Positions 1-8,260 of a DNA stretch of 51,594 bases are shown piece after piece. The position numbers were made by a program, and so were the translations under genes. This stretch comes from Bacteroidales bacterium. Its GTDB lineage: Bacteria; Bacteroidota; Bacteroidia; Bacteroidales; Muribaculaceae. The stretch spans positions 1-51,594 of the forward strand of contig SFFL01000012.1 in assembly GCA_004557825.1 (NCBI GenBank). The letters run 5' to 3'. Within the stretch, counting starts at the first letter, position 1, and every line of letters starts with the position of its first letter. The notes under the pieces are model-generated. The model was not told the DNA's origin. It made no database searches and saw only the letters and a list, made by a program, of their open reading frames with translations.

Positions 1-38
1 GGCTTGGAAATCATAAAAACAGACTCGACCGCCGTAGA

Positions 39-297
39 TCAGCAGTTGAGCCATGCTTTTGTGCTGTCCTCAATTTTTATCGGACAGCAATAATAATTTT
101 CAACCTGCCTGAGAAATGCAGCTATCGAATCGGTGGTCTGCCGGTTGTCGGCAAATCCGACCCTTACCTCCGATACATTGACCGGATAGTTTATGGTATA
201 GCAATGTCTCGTGGAAGAGGCATACGATCTACCCCCCCATTAATATGCTGAGAATCAGCAGGTTAACAGCTGAAAAGAAAATTTTGAATTTGTGCAT
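39..297 (-). pseudogene. small exported Cys-containing ORF, interrupted at a G7 tract
   Basis: Reading from the ATG at 297 gives a hydrophobic signal-like start (MHKFKIFFSAVNLLILSILM) that stops at once after a run of seven G (232-238). Removing one G keeps the frame open for 85 codons to a TGA at 41-39. The mature part of that frame would be about 58 residues, with four cysteines (HCY, YYCC, terminal LNC) and a central segment SEVRVGFADNRQTTDSIA. That segment loosely recalls the start of OmpA-like domains in Bacteroidales fimbria-associated proteins. A good promoter lies just upstream. It could be a sequencing error, a phase-variable gene or a decayed remnant. I do not recognise the family. 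Confidence 0.35.
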
Positions 298-334
298 GAA
301 ATGTGAATCGTTCCTAAGGAATCTTTTGCGAGCA

Positions 335-365
335 CAAAATTAATACATTCTCTACAAACAAGCAA
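335..365 (-). promoter_or_regulatory. Bacteroidota-type promoter for the 297-39 ORF
   Basis: On the minus strand a TTG (365-363) is followed by exactly 20 bases and then TAATTTTG (342-335), matching the TTG-N20-TAnnTTTG form. The start site would fall near 328, about 30 bases before the ATG at 297. Confidence 0.5.
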
Positions 366-479
366 ATCCAAAATTGTATAAAAATTTTAATCACTCCAAC
401 GTTCAGTTAAAACCCTCTGACTGTTTCCGTTTTTAGCCACATTTCATACTCTTCTGGCGATTATTCCAAAGATTTGTGC

Positions 480-487
480 TAACTTTG
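480..487 (+). promoter_or_regulatory. -7 box TAACTTTG upstream of the DUF4293 gene
   Basis: TAACTTTG sits 27 bases before the ATG at 514. No clear TTG is present at the -33 distance, so only the -7 element is well supported. Confidence 0.55.
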
Positions 488-513
488 CAAAGATATATAA
501 AAACGATATAACA

Positions 514-951
514 ATGGTACTCCAGCGCTGGCAGTCGGTATGGCTGCTTGTTTCCGCCATCTGTGTGGCGCTTTTCTGTTTTCTCCCCGTAGCTTCGATA
601 GCATTTGAAGAGCCTGCAGCCGCTGCCGGTTCGTTTACCGCCATCACCCCCACCGACAACTGGGCCGTGCTCACTGTGGGCATACTCGTGGTGGTGCTTC
701 TGCTTGTGAGCATTTTCTCGTTTCGCGACACCCGTCGCCAGAAGATGATGACTATCGTGAGTATCCTGCTTATGTGTGTGTTGGCCGTATGCGCCTCGCT
801 TATGGTTTACAACACTCTGGCTCCAGGCGTGAGCGCCGAACCGCTCGGCAGCAGCCTGCTTCTGCTCGGGGCTATCATCTTCGCCATTCTCGCATATCGC
901 GGCATCCGCCACGACGAGAAGTTGCTCCGCGCCGCCGACCGGCTCCGCTGA
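514..951 (+). CDS. DUF4293 family membrane protein
   Basis: A 145-residue protein with four predicted membrane segments: about 9-31, 50-70, 81-101 and 110-127. The start MVLQRWQSVWLL is characteristic of DUF4293 proteins, which are nearly restricted to Bacteroidota and usually begin with M-I/V-Q-R-x-Q-S/T. The C terminus is short and charged (RHDEKLLRAADRLR), which would place it in the cytoplasm. Function is unknown in the family. The gene has its own -7 box and is followed by a palindromic repeat and then uvrB, so it may or may not be cotranscribed with uvrB. Confidence 0.85.
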   Translation: MVLQRWQSVWLLVSAICVALFCFLPVASIAFEEPAAAAGSFTAITPTDNWAVLTVGILVVVLLLVSIFSFRDTRRQKMMTIVSILLMCVLAVCASLMVYNTLAPGVSAEPLGSSLLLLGAIIFAILAYRGIRHDEKLLRAADRLR

Positions 952-968
952 CAGAGTCCGTAAAAATA

Positions 969-1008
969 CGTATCAACTTGTAGGGACGCACCCCAGATGC
1001 ATCCCTAC
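969..1008. repeat. dispersed palindromic repeat, copy 1 (single arm)
   Basis: The 29-base core at 980-1008 begins GTAGGGACGCACCCC and ends ATCCCTAC, forming an imperfect hairpin. The flank CGTATCAACTT before it is shared with the copy at 23735. The copy at 5267 is the complete two-arm form. It lies in the gap between the DUF4293 gene and uvrB. Confidence 0.7.
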
Positions 1009-1037
1009 AAAAATATCTTTCTCCTATATAATTCAGA

Positions 1038-3116
1038 ATGGAATTCAAACTTTCATCGGAATACAAACCCACCGGCGACCAGCCACAGGCGATTGAACAA
1101 CTGGTAAAAGGTGTCAACGAAGGGCTCCCCGCACAGGTGCTCCTCGGTGTGACCGGCTCGGGCAAAACCTTCACGATGGCCAATGTCATCAAGCAGGTCA
1201 ACCGCCCCACCCTCATCCTCAGTCACAACAAGACCCTGGCCGCGCAGCTTTACAGCGAGTTCAAGCAATTCTTCCCCGAGAACTCGGTGCAGTATTTCGT
1301 GTCGTATTACGATTACTACCAGCCTGAGGCCTACATCCCCTCCATAGACAAATACATCGAAAAAGACCTCGCCGTAAACGACGAAATCGAGAAGCTGCGC
1401 CTCGCCACAGTGTCGGCGCTCCTGTCCGGCCGCCGCGATGTGGTGGTAATCAGTTCGGTGTCCTGCCTTTTCGGTATGGGCAACCCCGAGGATTTCGACG
1501 CCAATATCATCGAAATCAAAACCGGTATGCGCATCTCGCGCAACGCTTTCCTGCGCCGTCTGGCCGAATCGCTATACAGCCGCAACGAGGTGGAGCTTAA
1601 CCGTGGCACGTTCCGCGTGAAGGGCGACACCGTAGACATCCGCCTGGCCTATGAAGAAATCATCCTCCGGGTGGTGTTCTTCGGCGATGAAATAGAATCG
1701 ATTTCCACGATGCACCCCATCGACAACACGCCGCTGGGGTCGCACGACATTTTCCATATCTATCCGGCCAACCTCTTTGTCACCTCCCACGAGCGGCAGG
1801 CCACTGCCCTGGCGCAGATGGAGCTTGACCTGGGCGAACAGACCCAGGCTTTCAATGATGAAGGGAAACCGCTGGAGGCAAAACGGCTCTATGAGCGCAC
1901 TACCTACGACATAGAGATGATTCGCGAAATCGGCCACTGCCCCGGCATTGAGAACTATTCACGGTATTTCGACGGCAGGAAGCCCGGTATGCGGCCGTTC
2001 TGTCTGCTCGATTATTTCCCGAAAGATTATCTCACCTTCATCGACGAGAGCCACGTCACTGTGCCGCAGATCCGCGCAATGTATGGCGGCGATCTCTCGC
2101 GCAAGCAAAACCTGGTGGACTATGGTTTCCGCCTGCAGTCGGCGCTCGACAACCGTCCGCTCCGTTTCGAGGAATTCGAGCGCTTGTCGGGCCAGACCAT
2201 CTACGTGTCGGCCACCCCCGCCGACTACGAGCTGGAGAAGAGCGAAGGCGTGGTGGTGGAACAGGTAATCCGTCCAACCGGTCTGCTCGACCCGCTTATC
2301 GAGGTGCAGCCGTCGCTCCATCAGATCGACCATCTGCTGGAGGAGATAGAGCAGCGCCGCGTCCAGGGGGAACGTGTGCTGGTGACCACCCTGACCAAAC
2401 GTATGGCCGAGGAACTCAACGAATATTTCCTGAAGCTCAACATAAAGACGGCTTACATCCACTCTGATGTGGAGACGCTCGACCGCATCAAGATTCTCGA
2501 CGACCTGCGCGCCGGAGTCTACGATGTTCTCATCGGCGTGAACCTGCTGCGCGAAGGTCTCGACCTGCCGGAAGTGTCGTTAGTGGCCATCATCGACGCC
2601 GACAAGGAGGGTTTCCTGCGCTCGCACCGTTCGCTCACACAGACCGTGGGCCGTGCCGCCCGAAACCTCAACGGCATGGTGATAATGTACGCTGACAAGA
2701 TGACCGACTCGATGCGTATGACCATCGATGAGACCAACCGCCGCCGCGAGAAGCAGATGGCCTACAACAAGGAGCACGGTATCACGCCGCAGGCTATCAT
2801 CAAGAGTCGCAACGCCCTTGTGGGTATGGAGCTGGAGGAACTTTCCCCGGCTTCAAATCCGCGCTCGGCTGCGGCAAAGCGCTCGGCTTCGGCGCAGGCC
2901 GCAAAGGTGGTGCCCTACGCTCAGGAATACTCCTACTCTGCCGACGTTGCCGCCGACCCGGTAATCAAATATATGAGTGCCGAAGAGCTGCAGCGCGCCA
3001 TCACCCGCACACGCGCCGAAATGATGAAGGCAGCCAAGCGTATGGAATTTATGGAAGCCGCACGTCTGCGCGATGAGGTGCTGAAAATGGAAAAACTTGC
3101 CAAAGCTTCGGAATAA
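1038..3116 (+). CDS. uvrB: UvrABC system protein B
   Basis: UvrB is the helicase-like damage-verification subunit of nucleotide excision repair. UvrA loads it on DNA and it recruits UvrC. The 692-residue length is normal. Visible features are the Walker A GVTGSGKT at 37-44, the YYDYYQPEAY beta-hairpin region near 90-100 that wedges into DNA, the DESH Walker B motif at 336-339, the motif VGRAARN in the second helicase lobe, and a C-terminal UVR domain at about 650-690 (EELQRAITRTRAEMMKAA) for UvrC binding. The stop overlaps the next start by one base (TAATG), so uvrB and the radical SAM gene are translationally coupled. Confidence 0.98.
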   Translation: MEFKLSSEYKPTGDQPQAIEQLVKGVNEGLPAQVLLGVTGSGKTFTMANVIKQVNRPTLILSHNKTLAAQLYSEFKQFFPENSVQYFVSYYDYYQPEAYIPSIDKYIEKDLAVNDEIEKLRLATVSALLSGRRDVVVISSVSCLFGMGNPEDFDANIIEIKTGMRISRNAFLRRLAESLYSRNEVELNRGTFRVKGDTVDIRLAYEEIILRVVFFGDEIESISTMHPIDNTPLGSHDIFHIYPANLFVTSHERQATALAQMELDLGEQTQAFNDEGKPLEAKRLYERTTYDIEMIREIGHCPGIENYSRYFDGRKPGMRPFCLLDYFPKDYLTFIDESHVTVPQIRAMYGGDLSRKQNLVDYGFRLQSALDNRPLRFEEFERLSGQTIYVSATPADYELEKSEGVVVEQVIRPTGLLDPLIEVQPSLHQIDHLLEEIEQRRVQGERVLVTTLTKRMAEELNEYFLKLNIKTAYIHSDVETLDRIKILDDLRAGVYDVLIGVNLLREGLDLPEVSLVAIIDADKEGFLRSHRSLTQTVGRAARNLNGMVIMYADKMTDSMRMTIDETNRRREKQMAYNKEHGITPQAIIKSRNALVGMELEELSPASNPRSAAAKRSASAQAAKVVPYAQEYSYSADVAADPVIKYMSAEELQRAITRTRAEMMKAAKRMEFMEAARLRDEVLKMEKLAKASE

Positions 3117-5215
3117 TGCAGAAACCGTATCGTCCGAAACAACAGCCGCGCCCCGGCAATCCGAAACAGCAGCCACGCCCCGGCAAGGAGAAGCCCTCCT
3201 CGGCATCCGCGCATAAGGATGTAGGGGCGCGATATATCGCGGCCGCATCCGGAGGGTCTTACACCGCAGGCAAGCAGAAAGGGCATTTCTATGAAAAGCC
3301 GGCGCCTCAAGCCGCAAGTAAAGCGCCTCACGCTGCCGGAAAGGCACCGAAGGGGGAGTGCCGCGGCGAGATTATCGACTATCCGCGCCGGCCGCTCACC
3401 GATTGGCTCCCCACCTCCGTGAAGGAGATGAAAGCGCGCGGATGGGATGAGGTGGATGTGGTGCTTTTCTCGGGCGATGCTTATGTTGACCACCCCTCTT
3501 TCGGCGCGGCCGTAATCGGGCGCACCCTGATGGAAATCGGCGGCTACCGCGTGGCCATAGTGCCGCAGCCCAACTGGCAGGATGACCTGCGCGATTTCCG
3601 CAAATTCGGCCGTCCGCGTTTGTTCTTCGGCATTTCGGCCGGAGCGATGGACTCGATGGTGAACCACTACACAGCTTCGCGGCGCAAGCGCAGCGATGAT
3701 GCCTACACCCCCGACGGTCGCCACGGTATGCGTCCCGACTACCCCACCATCGTTTATTCCGAAATTCTGCGCAAACTCTACCCCGACGTTCCCATCATCG
3801 CCGGAGGTATCGAGGCGTCGATGCGCCGCCTCTCGCACTACGACTACTGGCAGGACCGTCTGCGCCCCTCCATCCTGCTCGATGCGCCGGTGGATATGAT
3901 TATATATGGTATGGGGGAACACCCGATTCTCGAAATCGCCCGACGGCTGAGCGAAGGTACCCCCGTAAGCGATATCCGCGATATTCCGCAGACGGTTTTC
4001 TTCGAGCCGGTTGAGGCAATGAATGAGGCTTCCAAGCAGCCTGAGAATATCATCCTGCACTCCTGGGAGGAGTGCCGCCGCGACAAACGATGCCAGGCGG
4101 AGAACTTCAAGCACATCGAGCAGCAGAGCAACCGTATGGCCGGTGCCACACTCTGGCAGCAGGTCGACTCCCGCCGCGCCGTCAGGGTGAATCCGATGTA
4201 TCCCCCGATGACCGCCGAAGAAATCGACCGCTCCTTTGACCTCTCCTACACCCGTCTGCCCCACCCCCGATATATCGGCAAACGCATCCCGGCGTTCGAT
4301 ATGATTCGGTTCTCCATCAACCTGCACCGCGGATGTTTCGGCGGGTGCGCCTTCTGCACCATCTCGGCTCATCAGGGGAAATTCATAGCATCTCGCTCCA
4401 AAGAATCGATTCTGCGCGAAGCAAAGCAGGTGATGGAGATGCCCGGATTCAAGGGCTACATCTCCGACCTGGGCGGTCCGTCGGCCAATATGTACCGTAT
4501 GGGGGGCAAGAACAAGGATATTTGCGCCAAGTGCCTGCGTCCAAGCTGTCTGCATCCGAAGCCCTGCGCCAATCTCAACACCGACCACCGGCCGCTGCTC
4601 GACATCTATCACGCCGTCGACGCTCTGCCCGGGGTGAAGAAATCGTTTATCGGCAGCGGTGTGCGCTACGACCTGTCGATGCACCGCACCGGCGACGCCC
4701 AACTCGATGCCGCCTCGCGACACTACAATGAGGAACTGATTACCGACCACGTGAGCGGTCGACTGAAAGTGGCTCCCGAGCACACCGAGGATGCCGTGCT
4801 GCAGATTATGCGCAAGCCATCGTTTGACCTTTTCGGAGCATTCAAGCGCCTGTTCGACGACGTGAACCGTCGCCACAATCTGCGCCAGCAGCTTATCCCA
4901 TACTTCATTTCATCGCATCCCGGGTGCCACGAACTGGATATGGCGCAACTTGCCCTGAAAACCAAGCAGCTCGACTTCCACTTGGAGCAGGTTCAGGACT
5001 TCACCCCCACCCCGATGACCCTCTCCACAGAGATCTATTACACCGGCTACCACCCTTATACTATGGAGAAGGTGTTTACCGCCATCACCCCGGAGGACAA
5101 GCTGGCACAGCGGCAATACTTCTTCTGGTACGACCGCGCCTACCGCATCCCCATCACCGAGTCGCTGCACCGCCTCCACCGCCCCGACCTCATCCGCGCC
5201 CTCTTCTCCCGCTAA
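3116..5215 (+). CDS. YgiQ family radical SAM protein with N-terminal extension
   Basis: A 699-residue YgiQ-type radical SAM protein. The cluster-binding motif CFGGCAFC follows the segment FSINLHRG, and the conserved family opening LTDWLPTSVKEMKARGWDEVD begins about residue 93. The substrate is unknown across the family. Most homologues I recall start close to LTDWLP, so the first ~90 residues are an extension. It is rich in K, P, Q, R and A, contains KQQPRPG twice in tandem, and encodes DVGARYIAAAS from a palindromic DNA element (3217-3250). The ATG chosen overlaps the uvrB stop, which favours it, but translation could also begin later. Confidence 0.93.
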   Translation: MQKPYRPKQQPRPGNPKQQPRPGKEKPSSASAHKDVGARYIAAASGGSYTAGKQKGHFYEKPAPQAASKAPHAAGKAPKGECRGEIIDYPRRPLTDWLPTSVKEMKARGWDEVDVVLFSGDAYVDHPSFGAAVIGRTLMEIGGYRVAIVPQPNWQDDLRDFRKFGRPRLFFGISAGAMDSMVNHYTASRRKRSDDAYTPDGRHGMRPDYPTIVYSEILRKLYPDVPIIAGGIEASMRRLSHYDYWQDRLRPSILLDAPVDMIIYGMGEHPILEIARRLSEGTPVSDIRDIPQTVFFEPVEAMNEASKQPENIILHSWEECRRDKRCQAENFKHIEQQSNRMAGATLWQQVDSRRAVRVNPMYPPMTAEEIDRSFDLSYTRLPHPRYIGKRIPAFDMIRFSINLHRGCFGGCAFCTISAHQGKFIASRSKESILREAKQVMEMPGFKGYISDLGGPSANMYRMGGKNKDICAKCLRPSCLHPKPCANLNTDHRPLLDIYHAVDALPGVKKSFIGSGVRYDLSMHRTGDAQLDAASRHYNEELITDHVSGRLKVAPEHTEDAVLQIMRKPSFDLFGAFKRLFDDVNRRHNLRQQLIPYFISSHPGCHELDMAQLALKTKQLDFHLEQVQDFTPTPMTLSTEIYYTGYHPYTMEKVFTAITPEDKLAQRQYFFWYDRAYRIPITESLHRLHRPDLIRALFSR
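3217..3250. repeat. imperfect palindrome inside the ygiQ coding region
   Basis: A 34-base element begins GGATGTAGGGGCGC and ends CGGCCGCATCC, around a perfect 14-base centre CGCGATATATCGCG (3228-3241). It resembles the intergenic palindromes that begin GTAGGGACGC, and the CGATATATCG core recurs in the repeat-rich gap at about 5569-5578. Confidence 0.55.
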
Positions 5216-5266
5216 TCCCCCTAATCCCCTCACCCGCCATATAATCCAGTAATTTCCCCCCTCGAT

Positions 5267-5347
5267 GTAGGGACGCACCCCAGGTGCGTCCGTGTAAACA
5301 ACTAATACTCAGCCTATATAACGGACGCACCTGGGGTGCGTCCCTAC
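5267..5347. repeat. dispersed palindromic repeat, copy 2 (complete two-arm form)
   Basis: Two 27-base arms, 5267-5293 and 5321-5347, are perfect reverse complements separated by a 27-base spacer. Each arm is itself nearly palindromic (GTAGGGACGCACCCCAGGTG and so on), so the element could form either one long stem or two small hairpins. It follows the ygiQ stop and could act as a transcription or RNA-stability boundary. That role is inference. Confidence 0.85.
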
Positions 5348-5350
5348 TTC

Positions 5351-5600
5351 GATAACGCCTATGAGTCAACGTTTTCCAGGGAAAGACACCTTTCGTTTGC
5401 GCTGGCGTATACGCACAATGGGAGGGGCCGGCGTAGCTGGCCAAAGAGTGTAGCCAGGGGTGCTGCTGCGCAGAGCGCTGCAAACCCCTGGATTTCATAA
5501 TAACGTATAGAATCTTGCGCTTCGTAGATGCGCGTCAGAAGCATGCGTGGCCATCCGAGTGCGACCGCGATATATCGCTCCTCTGATGCGTCGGATAAGC
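5351..5600. repeat. non-coding mosaic repeat region between ygiQ and the minus operon
   Basis: This part of the 391-base gap holds no convincing gene. It contains a hairpin CCAGGGGT (5454-5461) / ACCCCTGG (5484-5491), a GGCCGGCGTAGCTGGCC-like palindromic stretch near 5426-5442, and a CGATATATCG core near 5569. Several stretches look like intergenic repeats I associate with Bacteroidales genomes. Short open frames across it read as proline/serine/arginine-rich nonsense and I do not call them genes. Confidence 0.45.
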
Positions 5601-5606
5601 CTATGG

Positions 5607-6104
5607 TCAGGCTTGGCGGAAGAGGCGGACGGTATGGAGGCCGGGGGTGTTGAGGAATGTGAGCGCGGCAAACGATGATGTGGCATCGGAATTGTATTTC
5701 AGATGGTAGCGCTCGCAGGCAAGTCCGGGCAAAATAAATGTGGCGCGGTTCACCTCCTGCCGCTCCGAATCGAGCAGCGCGTTGGCGGCGCGATAGTTTC
5801 CGGCTGTGATTCTTTCTTCGGCAGATATATCAAACCCCTTGCGCGATAAGGCCAGCGCCACTGTGGCCCCGGAATCAAGCCCCTCCGGCAATCCATAACG
5901 GGTGATTTTCACATTGCCGTCGTCGAGGCAAAGCAGTTCGATGCGCGGCGACAGATCGCTTCCCTCCGGCGCCTTGTCAAGCATTCCCTCGGCAAAACTT
6001 GTCTCCACCGGTCCGCGCCCCTGCGGCATAGCAATGAGGGCCACAGCAAATGCAGCCACCATAAAGATAATTACGTAAAATTCTACCGAATGAAGGAAAT
6101 CCAT
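5607..6104 (-). CDS. membrane-anchored hypothetical protein downstream of mgtE
   Basis: A 165-residue protein with a single N-terminal membrane segment (about 8-26, VEFYVIIFMVAAFAVALIAM). The rest is soluble, with alternating beta-strand-like segments and no recognisable catalytic motif; the phrase IELLCLDDGNVKITRYGL is the most family-like part. Its ATG overlaps the mgtE stop by one base, so it is the last gene of the operon and translationally coupled to the magnesium channel. That context could mean an accessory role to MgtE or simple operon membership. I do not recognise the family. Confidence 0.8.
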   Translation of the reverse strand: MDFLHSVEFYVIIFMVAAFAVALIAMPQGRGPVETSFAEGMLDKAPEGSDLSPRIELLCLDDGNVKITRYGLPEGLDSGATVALALSRKGFDISAEERITAGNYRAANALLDSERQEVNRATFILPGLACERYHLKYNSDATSSFAALTFLNTPGLHTVRLFRQA

Positions 6105-7468
6105 TATCCGAGGAAGAGATTCATCAGCGACGACGATATGAGCATATAGATGAGCATACCGATAATGTCGTTGGTGATTGAGATAAAGGGACCGGTGGCA
6201 AGTGCCGGATCGATTTTAAAGCGCTCCAGCGTAAGGGGCACAAAGGTACCGAAAATCGAGGCGAAAAGTACAACGGCCATCAGCGACAGCGACACCGCCA
6301 GAGTGGTGGGATTCCAGGGCGAGAGGGTGCAGACATTGTAAGCAAACACTATCAGCGAGATTATCAGGCCGTTGATAAGCCCTACGCCTACCTCCTTTGC
6401 CAACTGCTGGCCGGTGTCCTTAAGGTCGAGCGAACCGTTGGCCAGGCCTTGCACCACAATAGCCGACGACTGAATACCAACATTTCCGCCCGTGCCGCCA
6501 ATCATAGGGATGAACAGCGCCATAGCGGGGTTGGTGGCAAATCCCTGCTCGAAGTTGCCAAGAATAAGAGAGTTGCCTATACCGCCGGCAATGCCGATAA
6601 GGAGCCAGGGAAGACGGGCGCGTGTCTGACGCCACACGGTGTCGTCGGATTCCACATCCTGCGACAGACCTGAAGCCAACTGATAGTCGCGCTCCGATGA
6701 TTCGCGCACCGAGTCCATCACGTCGTCGACGGTGATATGCCCCACGAGCCTGCCGATTGAATCGACCACCGGCATAGCCACTATGTTATATTTCTCGAAG
6801 TCGATGGCCACCTCATCGAGCGGAGTATCGGTCTTTACCGATACGGGGTCGGTCTCCATCACATTCTTGATTTTGGATACGGAAGGATGGGTAATGAGTT
6901 TTTTCAGCGGCAGGGTACCGCGCAGGCGGTCGTCGTTGTCAACCACATACACATAATACACCTCATCCATATCCTCGGCCTGCATACGCAGCTGCTTGAT
7001 GCACTCGGGCATCGACCAGTTTTCGTTCACCACAAGCATCTCGGTGCCCATCAGACCGCCGGCGGTGTCCTCGTCGTATTTCAGCAGGTCGATGATATCG
7101 CCCGCCTGCTCCACATCGTCGATATGCGAAAGCACCTCCTCCTGATCCTCCTTGTCGAGGTCCTGGATAAGGTCAACGGCATCGTCGGTGTCGAGGTGGT
7201 CGATGTAGCGGCTGGCGATTTCCTCGGGGTCCATATCGCTCAGGAGCTTGCGGCGATCATCCTCGTCAAGCTCCATCAGCACCTCGGCCGCCTTGTCGGC
7301 GTCGAGCAGACGGTAAAGGAATTCAGCCTCCTGCAGGTCGAGATCCTTATACAGCTCGGCTATGTCGGCGGGATGCATCTCGTCGAGCTCGCGACGCGCG
7401 GCACGCTCGTCGCCATCGGCAATAATCTGCTTGATTCTGTCAAGGTATTCCTGATCAAATTCCTTCAT
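6104..7468 (-). CDS. mgtE: MgtE family magnesium transporter
   Basis: A Mg2+ channel/transporter of the inner membrane. The layout is canonical: an N-terminal helical MgtE_N domain (about 20-125) rich in D and E, two CBS domains (about 130-250, e.g. PLDEVAIDFEKYNIVAMPVVD) that sense Mg2+ and gate the pore, then five membrane segments (about 275-450). I chose MKEFDQEY (7468) over the upstream in-frame ATG at 7489 because homologues begin near this point. The choice makes the start overlap the rsmA stop by 14 bases, a coupled arrangement. Confidence 0.95.
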   Translation of the reverse strand: MKEFDQEYLDRIKQIIADGDERAARRELDEMHPADIAELYKDLDLQEAEFLYRLLDADKAAEVLMELDEDDRRKLLSDMDPEEIASRYIDHLDTDDAVDLIQDLDKEDQEEVLSHIDDVEQAGDIIDLLKYDEDTAGGLMGTEMLVVNENWSMPECIKQLRMQAEDMDEVYYVYVVDNDDRLRGTLPLKKLITHPSVSKIKNVMETDPVSVKTDTPLDEVAIDFEKYNIVAMPVVDSIGRLVGHITVDDVMDSVRESSERDYQLASGLSQDVESDDTVWRQTRARLPWLLIGIAGGIGNSLILGNFEQGFATNPAMALFIPMIGGTGGNVGIQSSAIVVQGLANGSLDLKDTGQQLAKEVGVGLINGLIISLIVFAYNVCTLSPWNPTTLAVSLSLMAVVLFASIFGTFVPLTLERFKIDPALATGPFISITNDIIGMLIYMLISSSLMNLFLG

Positions 7469-8249
7469 AGCAACCGGTGTTAGCCACAAGATTAGTGAGT
7501 TCTACAAACTGAGCCACGGAGAGCTGCTCGGGGCGCATAGCCATCAGCGGCGAATCCGGCAACGGGGCGCCGGGCGCAAGCAACGGGCGGAGGGAGTTGC
7601 GGATGGTTTTGCGGCGCTGGGAAAAGGTGGTTTTCACCACTTTCTTAAACAGCACCGGGTCGCAGCCGAGATCGGTCACGCCATTGCGCACCATCTTTAT
7701 CACGCCCGATTTCACCTTCGGCGGAGGATTGAACACATTCTCGTCGACGGTGAAGAGATATTCCACATCATACCAAGCCTGTAGCAGCACGCTGAGGATT
7801 CCGCGCTCCTTGCCCCCCTCAGGGGCGGCAAGGCGACGGGCCACCTCGCGCTGCAGCATACCCGACACGCACACAATGCGGTCTTTCCACTCAAGCGCGT
7901 GGAAGAATATCTGCGAAGATATATTGTAGGGATAATTTCCTATCAGACAGAACTTACCGTCGCCGGGAACAAGCGCTCCGAGGTCGAGTTTGAGGAAATC
8001 CTCAGCCACAATACGTCCGTCGAGCTGCGGCATGTTGGCGCGCAGATATTCCACGCTCTCGCCGTCAAGCTCCACCACAGTCACATCGTGGCCCCGCTCA
8101 AGCAGGAATCGTGTGAGCACACCCATACCCGGTCCGACCTCCACAACAGGGAGGCCGCGGTATTCGTCGAGCGTGGCGGCAATTCTGTCGGCTATGCTCA
8201 GATCGGTAAGAAAATGCTGGCCAAGAGCCTTCTTCGGACGTACGTTCAT
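7455..8249 (-). CDS. rsmA: 16S rRNA (adenine1518-N6/adenine1519-N6)-dimethyltransferase
   Basis: RsmA (KsgA) dimethylates two adjacent adenines in helix 45 of 16S rRNA late in small-subunit assembly. Motifs seen: the N-terminal RPKKALGQHFL, the SAM-binding VEVGPGMGVLT, the acidic VVELDGE that follows, and the catalytic NYPYN (the family more often has NLPYN). The start MNVRPKK at 8249 is preferred to the ATG three codons upstream because the family starts just before the KKALGQHFL motif. It lies between the flippase gene and mgtE in the same operon. Confidence 0.97.
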   Translation of the reverse strand: MNVRPKKALGQHFLTDLSIADRIAATLDEYRGLPVVEVGPGMGVLTRFLLERGHDVTVVELDGESVEYLRANMPQLDGRIVAEDFLKLDLGALVPGDGKFCLIGNYPYNISSQIFFHALEWKDRIVCVSGMLQREVARRLAAPEGGKERGILSVLLQAWYDVEYLFTVDENVFNPPPKVKSGVIKMVRNGVTDLGCDPVLFKKVVKTTFSQRRKTIRNSLRPLLAPGAPLPDSPLMAMRPEQLSVAQFVELTNLVANTGCYEGI

Positions 8250-8260
8250 AGAGCACAAAG

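Noticed and set aside
2933..4876. A 647-codon open frame on the minus strand, opposite uvrB and ygiQ.
   Set aside because: It lies antisense to two clear genes and is an effect of their G/C-rich third positions; the residues resemble no protein, and no promoter or start region supports it.
5190..5498. A possible small minus-strand protein in the ygiQ-mgtE gap.
   Set aside because: It runs through palindromic repeats and into the ygiQ end; its composition (Arg, His, Pro, Ser) is that of translated repeats.
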